A program made the translations under genes and the position numbers. Below the pieces are notes generated by a model. It searched no databases. It was given only the letters and a program-made list of their open reading frames with translations, and had not been told where the DNA came from. Positions 31,639-31,659 of a stretch of DNA of 31,659 nt are shown here, piece after piece (within the stretch, counting starts at the first letter, position 1; each line of letters starts with the position of its first letter). The stretch spans positions 1-31,659 of the forward strand of contig UQNC01000023.1 in NCBI GenBank assembly GCA_900542175.1. The letters are read 5' to 3'. This DNA comes from an uncultured Collinsella sp. GTDB lineage: Bacteria; Actinomycetota; Coriobacteriia; Coriobacteriales; Coriobacteriaceae.

Positions 31639-31659
31639 AACCACCACAAAGGTGCCTGT
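31639..31659. repeat. CCACCACAAAGG repeat, copy C, cut by the window edge
   Basis: The last 21 bases are identical to 24997-25017, the left arm and loop of copy A. The right arm would lie beyond the window. It sits upstream of the four-gene envelope cluster, so that cluster is bracketed by two copies of the same repeat. Confidence 0.75.

Overview
The window is about 31.7 kb of high-G+C DNA from an anaerobic gut-type bacterium. I infer a Coriobacteriia member, most like Collinsella. The reasons are the gene repertoire (bacterial-type ferredoxin, nadABC-niaR, NikR with Hyp maturation genes, LytTR and AgrC-like two-component pair, PTS IIA with 6-phospho-beta-glucosidase, lipoproteins with short lipoboxes), consensus AGGAGG ribosome sites, and several families of palindromic intergenic repeats. 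The genus is an inference; no rRNA is present to confirm it.

Layout. 1-280: a small 2[4Fe-4S] ferredoxin and a bidirectional terminator. 293-4244 (minus strand): a complete de novo NAD operon nadA-nadB-nadC ending with its probable repressor niaR, preceded by a promoter buried in a perfect 19-bp inverted repeat. 4452-6451: a LytTR response regulator and its AgrC-like histidine kinase, coupled by a TGATG overlap. 6516-7091 (minus): an unassigned protein that looks like a catalytically dead uracil-DNA-glycosylase fold. 7228-7548: thioredoxin. 7770-13653: a nickel/hydrogenase maturation block (small His-bearing helical protein, nikR with a His/Cys-rich tail, hypF, hypC, hypD, hypE) with no hydrogenase subunits and no hypA or hypB. 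13759-14427: a HAD phosphatase.

14428-14920 is a gene-free stretch packed with palindromes. 14921-19138 (minus): a lipoprotein, PTS IIA (glucose type), a small HAD-hydrolase remnant, a GH1 6-phospho-beta-glucosidase and an AraC regulator. 19253-21844: a large GH106-like glycoside hydrolase divergent from the AraC gene, followed by an RpiR/SIS regulator (22009-22863). 23007-23627 (minus): an XRE helix-turn-helix fused to a complete desulfoferrodoxin. 23996-24679 (minus): an orphan pyrE. 24904-24975: a possible leader peptide in front of the P-type Mg2+ ATPase mgtA (25115-27874). 27949-31532 (minus): a four-gene cell-envelope cluster with two paralogous lipoproteins, a zinc-ribbon/glycine-zipper/Gln-rich protein and a single-pass membrane protein.

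The most striking unexplained signal is a roughly 184-nt structured intergenic element present twice (14718-14901 and 23814-23996), each time just downstream of a minus-strand gene. The two copies have different stem sequences but the same pairing, the same bulged bases and the same tetraloop positions, so they show compensatory change. Other repeat families are a CCACCACAAAGG hairpin (three sites), an ACGAGCGYGGAT family, GTCCCCAA repeats and a GGAAAnnGnnWCCCG family.
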